The translations under genes were made by a program, and so were the position numbers. Positions 1 to 8,929 of a stretch of DNA of 64,000 nucleotides are shown here, piece after piece. The stretch's first letter is position 1, and the number at the start of each line of letters is the position of its first letter. The DNA is from Flagellimonas_A sp039592695. Its GTDB lineage: Bacteria > Bacteroidota > Bacteroidia > Flavobacteriales > Flavobacteriaceae. The notes under the pieces were generated by a model. The model had not been told where the DNA came from. It worked only from the letters and a program-made list of their open reading frames with translations, and did not search any database. The stretch lies in the NCBI RefSeq assembly GCF_039592695.1, contig NZ_JBBUTK010000002.1:124001-188000 (forward strand), in the 5' to 3' direction.

Positions 1-354
1 CCGGAACAAATAGGGTTCTGAATAAAGTACCTGAAATCTAAATTGTGCCTCTACCTCTTCCACCGCCTGCGTACAGGCTGTGTCGGTATCAACCAGTTCC
101 GATCCTATGGCGACAATGTTTCTTGTTGTCAAATCGACATCTTGCACATCAAATCCCTGAAAAAACACACAACCATTGTGTCTTTGGTACGTGACCGTTA
201 TATCATAGACTTGGTTTAGTTCAAAGGACTCTGGCACTTCGGCATCCAAAATCCGTAATGCCACAAAATGAAAATTTTGATCATCGTCAAGGTCGCATCC
301 CCCCATAAATAGCATCAAAACGCTAAAAAGCGCCACTGCGAATACCCTTTTCAT
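1..354 (-). CDS. Truncated lipoprotein, unknown function
   Basis: This is the N-terminal 118 codons of a gene that runs off the left edge of the window. The product starts MKRVFAVALFSVLMLFMGGC, a signal peptide ending in a lipobox (MGGC, Cys20), followed by DLDDD. Acidic residues right after the lipidated Cys are typical of Bacteroidota surface-exposed lipoproteins. The visible part has a mixed beta-rich composition with two further cysteines (about residues 61 and 93) that could pair after export. No domain is recognised. It lies downstream of recA on the same strand, about 145 nt away, with no clear terminator between. The lipoprotein call is firm; the function is unknown. Confidence 0.75.
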   Translation of the reverse strand, partial: MKRVFAVALFSVLMLFMGGCDLDDDQNFHFVALRILDAEVPESFELNQVYDITVTYQRHNGCVFFQGFDVQDVDLTTRNIVAIGSELVDTDTACTQAVEEVEAQFRFQVLYSEPYLFR

Positions 355-499
355 CTGTTTAAAATTTTACAATTAACTGATAAACAAGTGATTGCGAAAT
401 TTGTAATCAGATGCAACCACTTCATTTTCTTTTTCTTTAGATGAAGGGATGAAACAAGGGTTGCGTAGCAAAAAGCACTGTTGGACGAAAGTTTGTGAC

Positions 500-1510
500 T
501 TACGAGGCTTCTAAAGCTGAGAGTGCTTCTTTGATTTTGCCCTCCAGTTCTTCCATCAATTCAGGATTATCCTGTAAAAGTGACTTGACCGCATCTCGGC
601 CCTGCCCCAATTTGGTGTCACCGTAGCTGAACCATGATCCGCTTTTTTTGACGATTTCATAGGCCACCCCCAAATCGAGTATTTCACCTACTTTTGAAAT
701 ACCCTCACCGTACATGATGTCAAATTCTGCCGTTTTGAAAGGCGGGGCCACTTTGTTCTTGACGACCTTGACCCGGGTCTTGTTTCCCTGAACATTTCCG
801 TCAGTGTCCTTTATCTGTGTAGAGCGGCGGATATCCAATCGAACCGAAGCATAAAACTTTAGGGCATTGCCCCCTGTAGTGGTTTCAGGATTACCGAACA
901 TCACCCCAATTTTTTCTCGAAGCTGGTTGATGAAAACGACGGTACAATTGGTTTTGCTTATGGTGGAGGTCAACTTTCGCAACGCTTGCGACATCAAACG
1001 GGCATGAAGCCCCATTTTTGAGTCGCCCATCTCACCTTCAATCTCACTTTTTGGGGTCAAAGCCGCTACCGAGTCAACGATTACAATATCTATGGCTCCC
1101 GAGCGGATGAGGTTTTCGGTAATTTCAAGGGCCTGTTCCCCATGGTCGGGCTGCGAAATGATAAGGTTGTCAATATCGACACCCAGTTTTCGGGCATAAA
1201 AACGATCAAAAGCGTGCTCTGCATCGATAAACGCTGCAATACCGCCCGCTTTTTGAGCTTCTGCAATCGCATGTAGGGTCAACGTTGTCTTACCGGAAGA
1301 TTCAGGCCCATAAATTTCAATGACACGCCCCCGAGGATAACCCCCAACGCCCAAAGCAATATCAAGACCCAATGACCCAGACGGAATCACCTCGACATCT
1401 TGCACCACAGCATCACCCATTTTCATTACGGCACCCTTGCCGTAGGTTTTGTCTAATTTGTCAAGGGTAAGTTTTAGCGCCTTTAATTTTGCTTCTTTTT
1501 CGCTGCTCAT
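500..1510 (-). CDS. recA: Recombinase RecA
   Basis: RecA forms ATP-dependent filaments on single-stranded DNA for homologous recombination and SOS induction in the cytoplasm. I chose the ATG at 1510, giving MSSEKEAKLKALKL and 336 residues, because this matches flavobacterial RecA N-termini; the frame extends 17 codons further upstream. Walker A is GPESSGKT (about 68-75), the Walker B strand is IDIVIVDSVAAL, and the L2/ATP-signalling segment FINQLREKIGVMFGNPETTTGGNALKFYAS is intact. The C-terminus is short and acidic. The gene stands alone, with a 5' intergenic stretch of about 500 bp holding an RNA candidate on the other strand. I see no recX beside it and no obvious LexA box. Confidence 0.98.
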   Translation of the reverse strand: MSSEKEAKLKALKLTLDKLDKTYGKGAVMKMGDAVVQDVEVIPSGSLGLDIALGVGGYPRGRVIEIYGPESSGKTTLTLHAIAEAQKAGGIAAFIDAEHAFDRFYARKLGVDIDNLIISQPDHGEQALEITENLIRSGAIDIVIVDSVAALTPKSEIEGEMGDSKMGLHARLMSQALRKLTSTISKTNCTVVFINQLREKIGVMFGNPETTTGGNALKFYASVRLDIRRSTQIKDTDGNVQGNKTRVKVVKNKVAPPFKTAEFDIMYGEGISKVGEILDLGVAYEIVKKSGSWFSYGDTKLGQGRDAVKSLLQDNPELMEELEGKIKEALSALEAS

Positions 1511-1800
1511 GTTACGTATATTGCTTGTATTTTCCTGAGAGTATGGTTCCGATGCCACCAAATTGGATATAATCGAAAGCTATGCCCAAGAAAGGTTTAT
1601 TAATTATTAGTTATTACCAACCTTCAGGGATGATCAATATTCTATTATCAACCCAAGGTAATCCAAAATTTTTAGGGCTTGCTAAAATAATGTTCTTTTG
1701 GCAGATTACCAGTCTAGCTGAGTATTTTATGTAAAGGAAAAACAGACAAGGCATGCTAGGTTCACCCCATTAACTTAATAGCAAATAACGGTTAACTTTT
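1511..1800. other. Intergenic region upstream of recA
   Basis: This 290-bp stretch between the recA start and the RNA candidate holds no convincing ORF. It should contain the recA promoter on the minus strand (a TAGCTTTC-like -7 element lies near 1575-1590, weak) and the promoter for the RNA candidate on the plus strand (TAACTTTT at 1793-1800, matching TAnnTTTG at all but the last base, without a clear -33 TTG). I see no other structure. Confidence 0.4.
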
Positions 1801-1955
1801 AAAGACGCGCAACCTTTTTGAAAGGTATGCGTCTATAGGGTGACTAATTCAAAATCTGTATAGATTTCGAGACCACTTGGGTGAAAACATTCACGCTACT
1901 GAAAAAGAAAATATGTGGTCTGAACGGGCGGCTTTTATGGCCGCCCGTTTGTTTT
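1801..1955 (+). ncRNA. Candidate structured small RNA or leader
   Basis: Four consecutive hairpins with no ORF end in an intrinsic terminator. Hairpin 1: AGACGC (1803-1808) pairs with GCGTCT (1829-1834), with an inner ACCTTT/AAAGGT stem (1812-1817/1821-1826). Hairpin 2: AAATCT-GTAT-AGATTT (1852-1867). Hairpin 3: AGACCAC (1870-1876) pairs with GTGGTCT (1915-1921), enclosing GTGAA-AACA-TTCAC (1881-1894). Hairpin 4 is the terminator at 1923-1949. A TAACTTTT element at 1793-1800 would start transcription near the first hairpin. It may be a free-standing sRNA of about 155 nt or an attenuating leader of trhO, which starts 65 nt downstream. I do not recognise it as a known riboswitch, 6S, SRP or tmRNA class. 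Confidence 0.5.
1923..1955 (+). terminator. Intrinsic terminator
   Basis: A perfect 10-bp stem, AACGGGCGGC (1923-1932) with GCCGCCCGTT (1940-1949), and a 7-nt loop are followed by a T-rich run, TTTGTTTTC. It ends the RNA candidate upstream of trhO. Confidence 0.85.
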
Positions 1956-1966
1956 CAGGTATTTTA

Positions 1967-1974
1967 TATTTTTG
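1967..1974 (+). promoter_or_regulatory. Probable -7 promoter element of trhO
   Basis: TATTTTTG fits the Bacteroidota -7 consensus TAnnTTTG. A TTTG lies 15-16 nt upstream inside the terminator tail, shorter than the usual spacing of about 19-21 nt. The resulting leader would be about 40 nt. Confidence 0.5.
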
Positions 1975-2019
1975 CAGCACTTTTAAAATGATTCTTTCAA
2001 CGTAATTGATTGGTATAGC

Positions 2020-3051
2020 ATGCAACTGTACAATACATTAAGTGCGAAAGAAAGAGCCCGGCTTATCGAAGAGGCTGGCCAAGACAGGCTGACCATCTCT
2101 TTCTACAAATACGCACACATCGGCAATCCACAGCTATTTAGAAACCACCTTTTTATTCATTGGAACGAACTCGGTGTGCTTGGGCGCATTTATGTGGCAT
2201 ACGAGGGCATCAATGCGCAACTTTCGGTGCCCGCTGAAAATTTCGAAGCTTTCAAAACCCATTTGGACAGTATTTCGTTTCTTGAAAATGTTCGTCTGAA
2301 CATTGCCATTGAGCAAGACAACAAATCATTCTTGAAGCTCAAGGTAAAGGTCCGCAACAAGATTGTCGCTGATGGGTTAAATGATAGCACCTTTGATGTC
2401 ACCAACAAGGGCGTGCATGTCGATGCCGAACAATTCAATGCACTTATCGAAGACCCAGACACGATTTTGGTCGATATGCGCAACCACTACGAGAGCGAGA
2501 TAGGGCATTTTAAAAATGCCATTACCCCTGATGTGGATACGTTTCGTGATTCATTGGATATCATCGAGAAAGACCTAGCCGACCATAAAGAGGATAAAAA
2601 ATTGGTGATGTACTGTACCGGCGGCATTCGATGTGAGAAAGCCAGTGCCTATTACAAACATAAAGGCTTTAAAAACGTCTATCAGCTTGAAGGCGGAATC
2701 ATTGAATACACGAGACAGGTACAGAAGAAAGATCTTGAAAATAAGTTTTTGGGAAAGAATTTTGTGTTCGACCATCGAAGGGGAGAGCGTATTTCTGAGG
2801 ATGTCATCTCAAATTGCCATCAATGTGGAAAGTCCTGCGATACCCATGTGAACTGTGCCAATGAAGCATGCCATTTGTTGTTCATACAATGCGAAGAGTG
2901 CAGTGAAAAAATGAACTCCTGTTGTTCAACGGAATGTCAAGAGATTGCGGCACTGCCATTCGAAGAACAAAAAAGATTGCGAAAGGGCAAGCATGCCAGC
3001 AATAAAATCTTCAAGAAAGGCCGCTCTGAGGTGTTGAAGTACAAAAGATAG
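2020..3051 (+). CDS. trhO: tRNA uridine(34) hydroxylase TrhO (rhodanese family)
   Basis: TrhO (formerly YceA) uses oxygen to hydroxylate the wobble uridine U34 of certain tRNAs, the first step towards 5-(carboxy)methoxyuridine. The 343-residue product has the family layout: an acylphosphatase-like N-terminal domain (FYKYAHIGNP, then AYEGINAQLS near 61-69), a rhodanese domain (about 135-235) with active loop CTGGIRC (Cys199 and Cys205), and a Cys-rich C-terminal tail (CHQCGKSC, CEEC, CCSTEC; about 265-310) that probably binds zinc. It is monocistronic, preceded by a terminator and its own promoter. The short gap to the next gene suggests possible read-through. Confidence 0.95.
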   Translation: MQLYNTLSAKERARLIEEAGQDRLTISFYKYAHIGNPQLFRNHLFIHWNELGVLGRIYVAYEGINAQLSVPAENFEAFKTHLDSISFLENVRLNIAIEQDNKSFLKLKVKVRNKIVADGLNDSTFDVTNKGVHVDAEQFNALIEDPDTILVDMRNHYESEIGHFKNAITPDVDTFRDSLDIIEKDLADHKEDKKLVMYCTGGIRCEKASAYYKHKGFKNVYQLEGGIIEYTRQVQKKDLENKFLGKNFVFDHRRGERISEDVISNCHQCGKSCDTHVNCANEACHLLFIQCEECSEKMNSCCSTECQEIAALPFEEQKRLRKGKHASNKIFKKGRSEVLKYKR

Positions 3052-3150
3052 GGTTTCCCCTTGCCTTAAATTATGCTATCTTTACCTTGAAAAGATTTAT
3101 GAACCCTGTTCGGTGTGTTCCAGTGGGCATATCGATTCAAGATATACAAT

Positions 3151-4308
3151 ATGGCGTGTAGCAGTTGTTCAACCGGTAAGGATGGACAACCGCGAGGCTG
3201 CAAGAACAACGGTACTTGCGGCACTGATGGTTGTAACAAGCTCACGGTTTTCGATTGGCTTTCCAATATGTCACTGCCCAACGGTCAGCAACCTTTTGAC
3301 TGTGTTGAGGTGCGGTTCAAGAACAGTCGCAAAGAGTTTTTCAGAAATGTTGATGCGATACCACTTTCCATCGGCGATGTGGTGGCCACCCAGGCAAAAG
3401 CGGGCCATGATGTTGGCATCGTCACTTTGACGGGTGAGCTGGTTCGCGTACAAATGCGAAAGAAGAAGGTGGGCTTTGATGATAAGTCCCTTCCAAAAAT
3501 TTATAGAAAGGCCACCCAGAGAGACATTGATATTTGGCAAAAATGCCGTAATAGGGAGGAGGAGATAAAAAAACGCTCCCGTGAAATTGCCATCTCGTTG
3601 AACCTTCAGATGAAATTGAGCGACGTTGAATTTCAGGGCGATGGCTCAAAGGCCACATTTTACTACACTGCAGAAGAGCGGGTCGATTTTAGGCAGCTCA
3701 TCAAAGACATGGCCCGTGCTTTCGGCATTCGCATCGAGATGCGGCAAATCGGGTATCGACAAGAGGCACAGCGCCTTGGGGGAATCGGTTCTTGTGGTAG
3801 GGAACTGTGCTGCTCTACCTGGTTGACCGATTTTCGTTCGGTAAGCACAGCTTCTGCAAGGTACCAGCAACTCGCCCTGAATCCACAGAAATTGGCGGGG
3901 CAATGTGGCAAGCTGAAATGCTGCCTCAACTATGAGCTCGATATGTATTTGGAAGCTCTGAAAGATTTTCCATCCCCAGATACCAAATTACAGACAGAAA
4001 AGGGGGTGGCGTTTTGCCAAAAGGTCGATATTTTCAAGGAAACGCTTTGGTTTTCATACAAAAACGACCCCTCCAACTGGCATGCCCTGAGTAAGCAACA
4101 GGTACAAGAGATTTTAGACACCAACAAGAGCAAAGGCAAAATCGATAGTTTGGAAGCCTTTTCGGCAGAGAAAGTCATTGAGGGAGAGGCCATGTTCGAA
4201 AATGCTGCCGGCCAAGACAGTTTGACGCGTTTTGACCGCCCTAAAAAGAGAAAGCAAAAAAGAAAAAAGAGGCGTAACAACAAAACAGGCAACAAAGCGA
4301 ATGTTTAA
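3151..4308 (+). CDS. PSP1-domain protein, RicT/YaaT-like
   Basis: This 385-residue protein has a PSP1 domain of the RicT (YaaT) family. In Bacillus, RicT works with RicA and RicF as an Fe-S complex affecting mRNA maturation; in Bacteroidota the role is not established. The chosen ATG at 3151 gives MACSSCSTGKDG, a Cys-rich N-terminus (six Cys in the first 28 residues) that could bind a metal or Fe-S cluster; a GTG 36 nt upstream is less likely. The core carries GGIGSCGRELCCSTWL and GQCGKLKCCLNYEL, typical family cysteine motifs. The C-terminus is strongly basic (KKRKQKRKKRRNNKTG), suggesting RNA binding. It overlaps gldH by 8 nt, so the two are probably cotranscribed. Confidence 0.88.
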   Translation: MACSSCSTGKDGQPRGCKNNGTCGTDGCNKLTVFDWLSNMSLPNGQQPFDCVEVRFKNSRKEFFRNVDAIPLSIGDVVATQAKAGHDVGIVTLTGELVRVQMRKKKVGFDDKSLPKIYRKATQRDIDIWQKCRNREEEIKKRSREIAISLNLQMKLSDVEFQGDGSKATFYYTAEERVDFRQLIKDMARAFGIRIEMRQIGYRQEAQRLGGIGSCGRELCCSTWLTDFRSVSTASARYQQLALNPQKLAGQCGKLKCCLNYELDMYLEALKDFPSPDTKLQTEKGVAFCQKVDIFKETLWFSYKNDPSNWHALSKQQVQEILDTNKSKGKIDSLEAFSAEKVIEGEAMFENAAGQDSLTRFDRPKKRKQKRKKRRNNKTGNKANV

Positions 4309-4789
4309 ACGATTGATTTTATTGGCTTTGGTCTTTGGTGCCTTGGTCTCTTGCCAAGAAAACTTGGTGTTCTCAAAATTTAGGCCAACTTCCAATGGGG
4401 CGTGGAACGCCTCCCAGATTATGCAATTTGAGGTCTCTGATTTGGATAGTCTTCAAAGTTACAACCTCTTTATCAGCGTTAGAAATGATGATACATATCC
4501 GTTCAGCAACCTATTTTTGATTGCCGAGTTGGAAAGGCCCAGTGGCAACACTGTAAAAGACACCTTGGAATATGAAATGGCCTTGCCAACCGGAGAATGG
4601 ATGGGCACAGGCTATGGCAGTATCAAAGAAAATAAATTGTGGTACAAAGAAAACATCGTTTTTCGCGATACGGGCGTATATAAGATTAAGATTTCACATG
4701 CCATGCGAAAGAACGGTGATGTATCGGGAATACAATCCTTAAAAGGAATCACCGATGTAGGGCTCGAAATCGAAAAAAGCAATCAGTAG
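4301..4789 (+). CDS. gldH: Gliding motility lipoprotein GldH
   Basis: GldH is a lipoprotein required for gliding in Flavobacterium and linked to the gliding/T9SS machinery. The product is 162 residues with signal peptide MFKRLILLALVFGALVSC and lipobox LVSC (Cys18). The body matches the family pattern, with a single beta-sandwich-like domain (ENLVFSKFRP near the start, then DTLEYEMALPTGEWMGTGYG). I chose the ATG at 4301 over an upstream in-frame start because it puts the signal peptide at the N-terminus. It sits between the PSP1 gene (8-nt overlap) and a class A PBP (4-nt gap), a common flavobacterial arrangement. Its presence suggests, but does not prove, that the organism glides. Confidence 0.9.
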   Translation: MFKRLILLALVFGALVSCQENLVFSKFRPTSNGAWNASQIMQFEVSDLDSLQSYNLFISVRNDDTYPFSNLFLIAELERPSGNTVKDTLEYEMALPTGEWMGTGYGSIKENKLWYKENIVFRDTGVYKIKISHAMRKNGDVSGIQSLKGITDVGLEIEKSNQ

Positions 4790-4793
4790 GAGT

Positions 4794-7124
4794 ATGGCAA
4801 AAAAAGTCAAAAAGCAAGAGAGAAAAAGCTTTTTCAAATTCATCAAATGGTTTTGGATCGTCTTCACATCAGGAGTGTTTCTCGTCTTCTTGGTCTTTTT
4901 ATTGGCAGGTTGGGGCGTTTTTGGTGAAATGCCCACTTTTGAACGTTTAGAAAATCCGCAGACCAACCTGGCCACAGAAATCATTTCATCAGACGGCGAA
5001 ACCCTTGGCAAGTATTATTTGGACGATAACCGAACCCCAGTGCCGTACGACAGTTTGCCCCAAAATTTGGTCCAGGCCTTGATCGCAACCGAAGACGCCC
5101 GTTACTTTGATCATTCGGGCATTGATGCACGGGGCACAGTGAGGGCATTTGCATTTTTGGGAACCAAGGGCGGCGCCAGTACCATTTCGCAACAATTGGC
5201 CAGACAATTGTTTGTGGGTGTCAGATCACGGAATAAGTTTGAGGCCGTTACCCAAAAAATCAAAGAATGGGTCATAGCCACACGTTTGGAGCGCAGTTAC
5301 ACAAAAGAGGAAATCATCGCTATGTACATGAACATCTATGATTTTCATTACAACGCCGACGGTATCCGCTCTGCGGCCAGAATTTATTTTGGTAAAGAAC
5401 CCAGCCAGTTGAGAACTGAAGAATCGGCCATGCTGGTCGGTATGCTGAAGAACTCATCGTATTACAATCCTATCCGAAGGGAAGAGCTGGTCAAAAACAG
5501 GAGAAATACTGTCTTGGGTCAAATGGCAAAATATGGGTACATCACCCAACAACAAAAAGACTCCCTACAGAATCTTGAAATGGATATCAATTTCAACCCT
5601 GAATCGCACCGCGAGGGATTGGCCACCTATTTCAGGATGTACCTCCAACGTTGGCTGAACAATTGGATTGAAGATAATCCCAAACCAGATGGGAGCAAGT
5701 ACAATATTTATTTGGATGGATTAAAGGTCTACACCACCATCGATTCGCGCATGCAGCGCCATGCAGAGGAAGCCGTTGAAGCCCACATGAAAAAGTTACA
5801 GGCTGAATTTTTCCATCAAAACACCCCTGATAGGAATCCGACCGCACCTTTTTTAGAGCTTTCAAAAAGTGAAATGGACAACATCATCGAGCGGGCCATG
5901 AAAGTTTCTGCCCGTTGGCGGGCCATGAAACGCGAAGGTGTTCCAGAAAGCGAGATTCGCGCTTCGTTCAACAAGAAAACTGATATGACCGTTTTTGATT
6001 GGAATAGCGATTCCTACGAAAAAGACACGATAATGACCCCTTTGGATTCCATTCGGTACTACAAAACCTTCTTGCGAACCGCCATGATGTCGATGGAGCC
6101 ACAGACCGGGCATGTCAAAGCTTGGGTCGGCGGCATCGATTTCAAACATTTTCAATACGATAACGTATATCAAGGTGCGCGCCAGGCAGGCTCTACCTTC
6201 AAACCCTTTGTCTATGCCGCAGCGATTGATCAATTGCGCTTGTCGCCCTGTGATTCGCTCCCTGACAGCCAATATTGCATCGAACCCCTGAAACATGGCA
6301 ATCCCGAGGCGTGGTGCCCCAAAAATTCAAACGGAAAGTATTCAGGTGAGCGTAAAACCTTGAAAAACGCCTTGGCAAATTCAGTGAATACCATCACGGC
6401 CCAATTGATTGATCAGGTCGGCCCAGGATCGGTCGTCGAGATTGCAAAGAATATGGGAATCACCCGTGAAATGGTTGAGGCACCTGCAATAGCTTTGGGT
6501 ACACCCGACATCAATGTGTTTGAAATGGTTGGGGCCTACGGCACATTTGCTAACAAAGGGGTGTATGTAAAACCGGTCACGGTAACAAGGGTAGAAGATA
6601 AAAATGGTACGGTACTCTACGAATATGTGCCAGAGACCAAAGATGTGCTCAGTGAAGATGTGGCCTATGCCATGGTCAATCTGATGGAAGGGGTGACCCA
6701 ATACGGTTCTGGAGGCAGATTGCGACATTCCTACAACAAGAATAATACAGTCTATAAAGAGATTATCACGGGCTATCCGTATGAATTGACCAATCCCATT
6801 GCCGGTAAAACAGGTACGACCCAAAACCAAAGTGATGGTTGGTTTATGGGCATGGTGCCCAATTTGGTCACAGGGGTCTGGGTCGGTGGCGAAGATCGGG
6901 CGGCCCATTTTAGGAGCTTGGCTTATGGTCAGGGCGCTTCAATGGCCTTGCCCATTTGGGCGATGTACATGAAGAAAAATTATGAGGATGAAGAATTGGG
7001 TGTTTCAACGGATGCCTTTGAAGAGCCCGAAGACCTTTCCATCAATGTTGACTGCACTAAAATATTGCAGGAAATCAAGGAAGATGTAGATACCGAGGAT
7101 GATTTGGATGACTTGGATTTTTGA
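4794..7124 (+). CDS. Class A penicillin-binding protein 1A (transglycosylase/transpeptidase)
   Basis: This bifunctional peptidoglycan synthase polymerises glycan strands and cross-links peptides in the periplasm. It has 776 residues: a basic cytoplasmic tail, one TM helix (about 22-45), a GT51 transglycosylase domain (about 60-240) with catalytic Glu in ATEDARYFDHSG, and a transpeptidase domain (about 430-720) with the SxxK motif STFK (near Ser467), SVN in ANSVNT, and KTGT in AGKTGTTQ. The end is very acidic (EDVDTEDDLDDLDF). It follows gldH by 4 nt, so the PSP1-gldH-PBP set is probably one operon. The length is normal for Bacteroidota PBP1A/mrcA. Confidence 0.96.
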   Translation: MAKKVKKQERKSFFKFIKWFWIVFTSGVFLVFLVFLLAGWGVFGEMPTFERLENPQTNLATEIISSDGETLGKYYLDDNRTPVPYDSLPQNLVQALIATEDARYFDHSGIDARGTVRAFAFLGTKGGASTISQQLARQLFVGVRSRNKFEAVTQKIKEWVIATRLERSYTKEEIIAMYMNIYDFHYNADGIRSAARIYFGKEPSQLRTEESAMLVGMLKNSSYYNPIRREELVKNRRNTVLGQMAKYGYITQQQKDSLQNLEMDINFNPESHREGLATYFRMYLQRWLNNWIEDNPKPDGSKYNIYLDGLKVYTTIDSRMQRHAEEAVEAHMKKLQAEFFHQNTPDRNPTAPFLELSKSEMDNIIERAMKVSARWRAMKREGVPESEIRASFNKKTDMTVFDWNSDSYEKDTIMTPLDSIRYYKTFLRTAMMSMEPQTGHVKAWVGGIDFKHFQYDNVYQGARQAGSTFKPFVYAAAIDQLRLSPCDSLPDSQYCIEPLKHGNPEAWCPKNSNGKYSGERKTLKNALANSVNTITAQLIDQVGPGSVVEIAKNMGITREMVEAPAIALGTPDINVFEMVGAYGTFANKGVYVKPVTVTRVEDKNGTVLYEYVPETKDVLSEDVAYAMVNLMEGVTQYGSGGRLRHSYNKNNTVYKEIITGYPYELTNPIAGKTGTTQNQSDGWFMGMVPNLVTGVWVGGEDRAAHFRSLAYGQGASMALPIWAMYMKKNYEDEELGVSTDAFEEPEDLSINVDCTKILQEIKEDVDTEDDLDDLDF

Positions 7125-7273
7125 ATCGATAATCGAGATCTATAATGCTCCGGCGCTTGTGTCGAAGTTTTAGGTTACAGTTCCTTTGAACGGCTTATGG
7201 GCTTGCTCTGGGGTAGTTTACTTCAATGTGCAGCCCAAAATCTAGGAGTTCTACCCGCAAAATCGTAATTTTC

Positions 7274-7281
7274 TACCTTTG
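7274..7281 (+). promoter_or_regulatory. Probable -7 promoter element of the CoA-transferase genes
   Basis: TACCTTTG matches TAnnTTTG and ends 15 nt before the ATG of the CoA-transferase subunit A gene. The -33 TTG is not clear. Confidence 0.5.
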
Positions 7282-7296
7282 GTAAACTTCTAGACC

Positions 7297-7998
7297 ATGA
7301 TCAATAAAACAGTGCCGAATGTAACGACTGCCCTGAAGGGCGTCAAAGACGGTATGACCTTTATGCTGGGTGGCTTTGGCCTTTGCGGCATTCCTGAAAA
7401 TGCCATTGCAGAATTAGTGCGTCTTGGGGTGAAAGACATCACCTGTATCTCGAACAACGCCGGGGTCGATGATTTCGGCTTGGGATTATTGCTGCAAAAG
7501 CACCAAATAAAGAAGATGGTTTCCTCCTACGTTGGTGAGAACGATGAGTTTGAACGGCAGATGCTCAGTGGCGAGCTTGAGGTGGAATTGACCCCACAGG
7601 GCACCTTGGCCGAAAAATGTAGGGCGGCGCAAGCAGGTTTTCCGGCATTTTATACCCCAGCAGGATATGGCACAGAGGTGGCCGAAGGCAAGGAAACCCG
7701 CGAGTTTAACGGTAAAATGTATGTTCTGGAAGAGGCTTTCAAGGCAGATTACGCCTTTGTCAAAGCTTGGAAGGGCGATGCGGCCGGAAACCTCATTTTT
7801 AAGGGCACGGCCCGAAATTTTAATCCCAATATGTGTGGTGCGGCAACGATTACAGTGGCCGAGGTCGAAGAGTTACTTCCTGTAGGCAGCTTAAATCCCA
7901 ATGAAATCCATATACCCGGAATATTTGTGCAACGTATTTTTCAAGGCAAGAATTATGAGAAGCGTATTGAGCAGCGGACGGTGAGAACGAAAAGCTAA
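7297..7998 (+). CDS. scoA: 3-oxoacid (succinyl-CoA:acetoacetate) CoA-transferase subunit A
   Basis: This is the alpha subunit of a family I CoA-transferase that moves CoA between succinyl-CoA and acetoacetate or similar 3-oxoacids in ketone body, fatty acid or amino acid degradation. It has 233 residues, the usual length. Family signatures are GGFGLCGIPENAI near 25-38, the CISNNAGVDDFGLG block, and the RNFNPNMCGAATITVAEVEE segment near the C-terminus. Subunit B follows after 127 nt on the same strand. That gap contains a short interspersed repeat and a small palindrome, so the pair may still be cotranscribed. Substrate specificity (acetoacetate or another 3-oxoacid) cannot be read from the sequence. 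Confidence 0.93.
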   Translation: MINKTVPNVTTALKGVKDGMTFMLGGFGLCGIPENAIAELVRLGVKDITCISNNAGVDDFGLGLLLQKHQIKKMVSSYVGENDEFERQMLSGELEVELTPQGTLAEKCRAAQAGFPAFYTPAGYGTEVAEGKETREFNGKMYVLEEAFKADYAFVKAWKGDAAGNLIFKGTARNFNPNMCGAATITVAEVEELLPVGSLNPNEIHIPGIFVQRIFQGKNYEKRIEQRTVRTKS

Positions 7999-8007
7999 TT
8001 TAATGGG

Positions 8008-8044
8008 ATTGTCCCCTTGAGGGGACTTTAGGGGTGTTTTTAGA
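8008..8044 (+). repeat. Short interspersed intergenic repeat, degenerate copy
   Basis: ATTGTCCCCTTGAGGGGAC followed by TTTAGGGGTGTTTTTAG matches both ends of the 69-nt repeat found at 19820-19888 and 42050-42118, but the middle is missing and replaced by a CCCCTTGAGGGG palindrome. It lies between scoA and scoB. A second small palindrome, TTCCCGCCTTTGCGGGAA, follows near 8096-8113. Confidence 0.5.
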
Positions 8045-8125
8045 AAAATACAGCTAGTATTGAATTATAGATAAGGAAATAATTTTATTAAAGGATTCCC
8101 GCCTTTGCGGGAATGACATTAAAAC

Positions 8126-8791
8126 ATGTTAGATAAAAACGGAATCGCAAAACGAATCGCAAAAGAGGTCAAAGATGGGTATTATGTCAATTTGGGCATT
8201 GGCATCCCCACATTGGTGGCCAATTTTGTCAGGGATGATATTGAGGTGGAGTTTCAAAGTGAGAACGGGGTGTTGGGCATGGGCCCGTTTCCGTTTGAGG
8301 GGGAAGAAGATGCTGACATCATCAATGCAGGCAAGCAGACCATCACCACCTTGCCCGGAGCCTCTTTTTTTGATTCTGCGACCAGTTTTAGCATGATTCG
8401 AGGCCAACATGTTGATTTGACCATTCTAGGTGCGATGGAGGTCGCCGAAAACGGCGATATCGCCAACTGGAAAATCCCCGGAAAAATGGTCAAAGGTATG
8501 GGCGGCGCTATGGATTTGGTGGCTTCCGCAGAAAATATCATCGTTGCGATGATGCACACCAATAAAGCGGGCCAATCAAAACTGTTGAGCCGTTGCACCT
8601 TGCCATTGACAGGTGTAGGCTGCGTAAAAAAAATTGTGACAAATTTAGCGGTTATTGAAGTGACCGACGACGGATTTTTACTCTTGGAGAGAGCACCCGG
8701 CGTTACCGTAGATGAAATCAAGACTGCCACAGAGGGCAAACTCATTGTTGATGGCGATGTGCCTGAAATGGCTATACCAGATGAATCATAA
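8126..8791 (+). CDS. scoB: 3-oxoacid CoA-transferase subunit B
   Basis: This is the beta subunit of the family I CoA-transferase, carrying the catalytic glutamate that forms the enzyme-CoA thioester. It has 221 residues. The SENG motif (Glu46, in QSENGVLGMG) is the active site, followed by GAEM-like TILGAMEVAENGDIANWKIPGK and the GMGGAMDL segment, all typical. It forms a heterotetramer with the upstream subunit A. The region after the stop has no convincing intrinsic terminator before the convergent kinase gene. Confidence 0.95.
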   Translation: MLDKNGIAKRIAKEVKDGYYVNLGIGIPTLVANFVRDDIEVEFQSENGVLGMGPFPFEGEEDADIINAGKQTITTLPGASFFDSATSFSMIRGQHVDLTILGAMEVAENGDIANWKIPGKMVKGMGGAMDLVASAENIIVAMMHTNKAGQSKLLSRCTLPLTGVGCVKKIVTNLAVIEVTDDGFLLLERAPGVTVDEIKTATEGKLIVDGDVPEMAIPDES

Positions 8792-8929
8792 AATGCGACT
8801 TAAGATACGATGTTGCTTTTTCTCTTACGGAGCTACTAAACTCTTGCCTAGCCTGAGTTAAGGAAGTTTTTTGCAATGAAGTAAGGGGATGAACAAGTGT
8901 ATTTGTTGAATTTTGTGGTTTATTTGGTA

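Noticed and set aside
5862..6908. Two antisense ORFs (144 and 175 codons) over the class A PBP gene
   Set aside because: Shadow frames of an intact conserved gene with no start context or protein signature.
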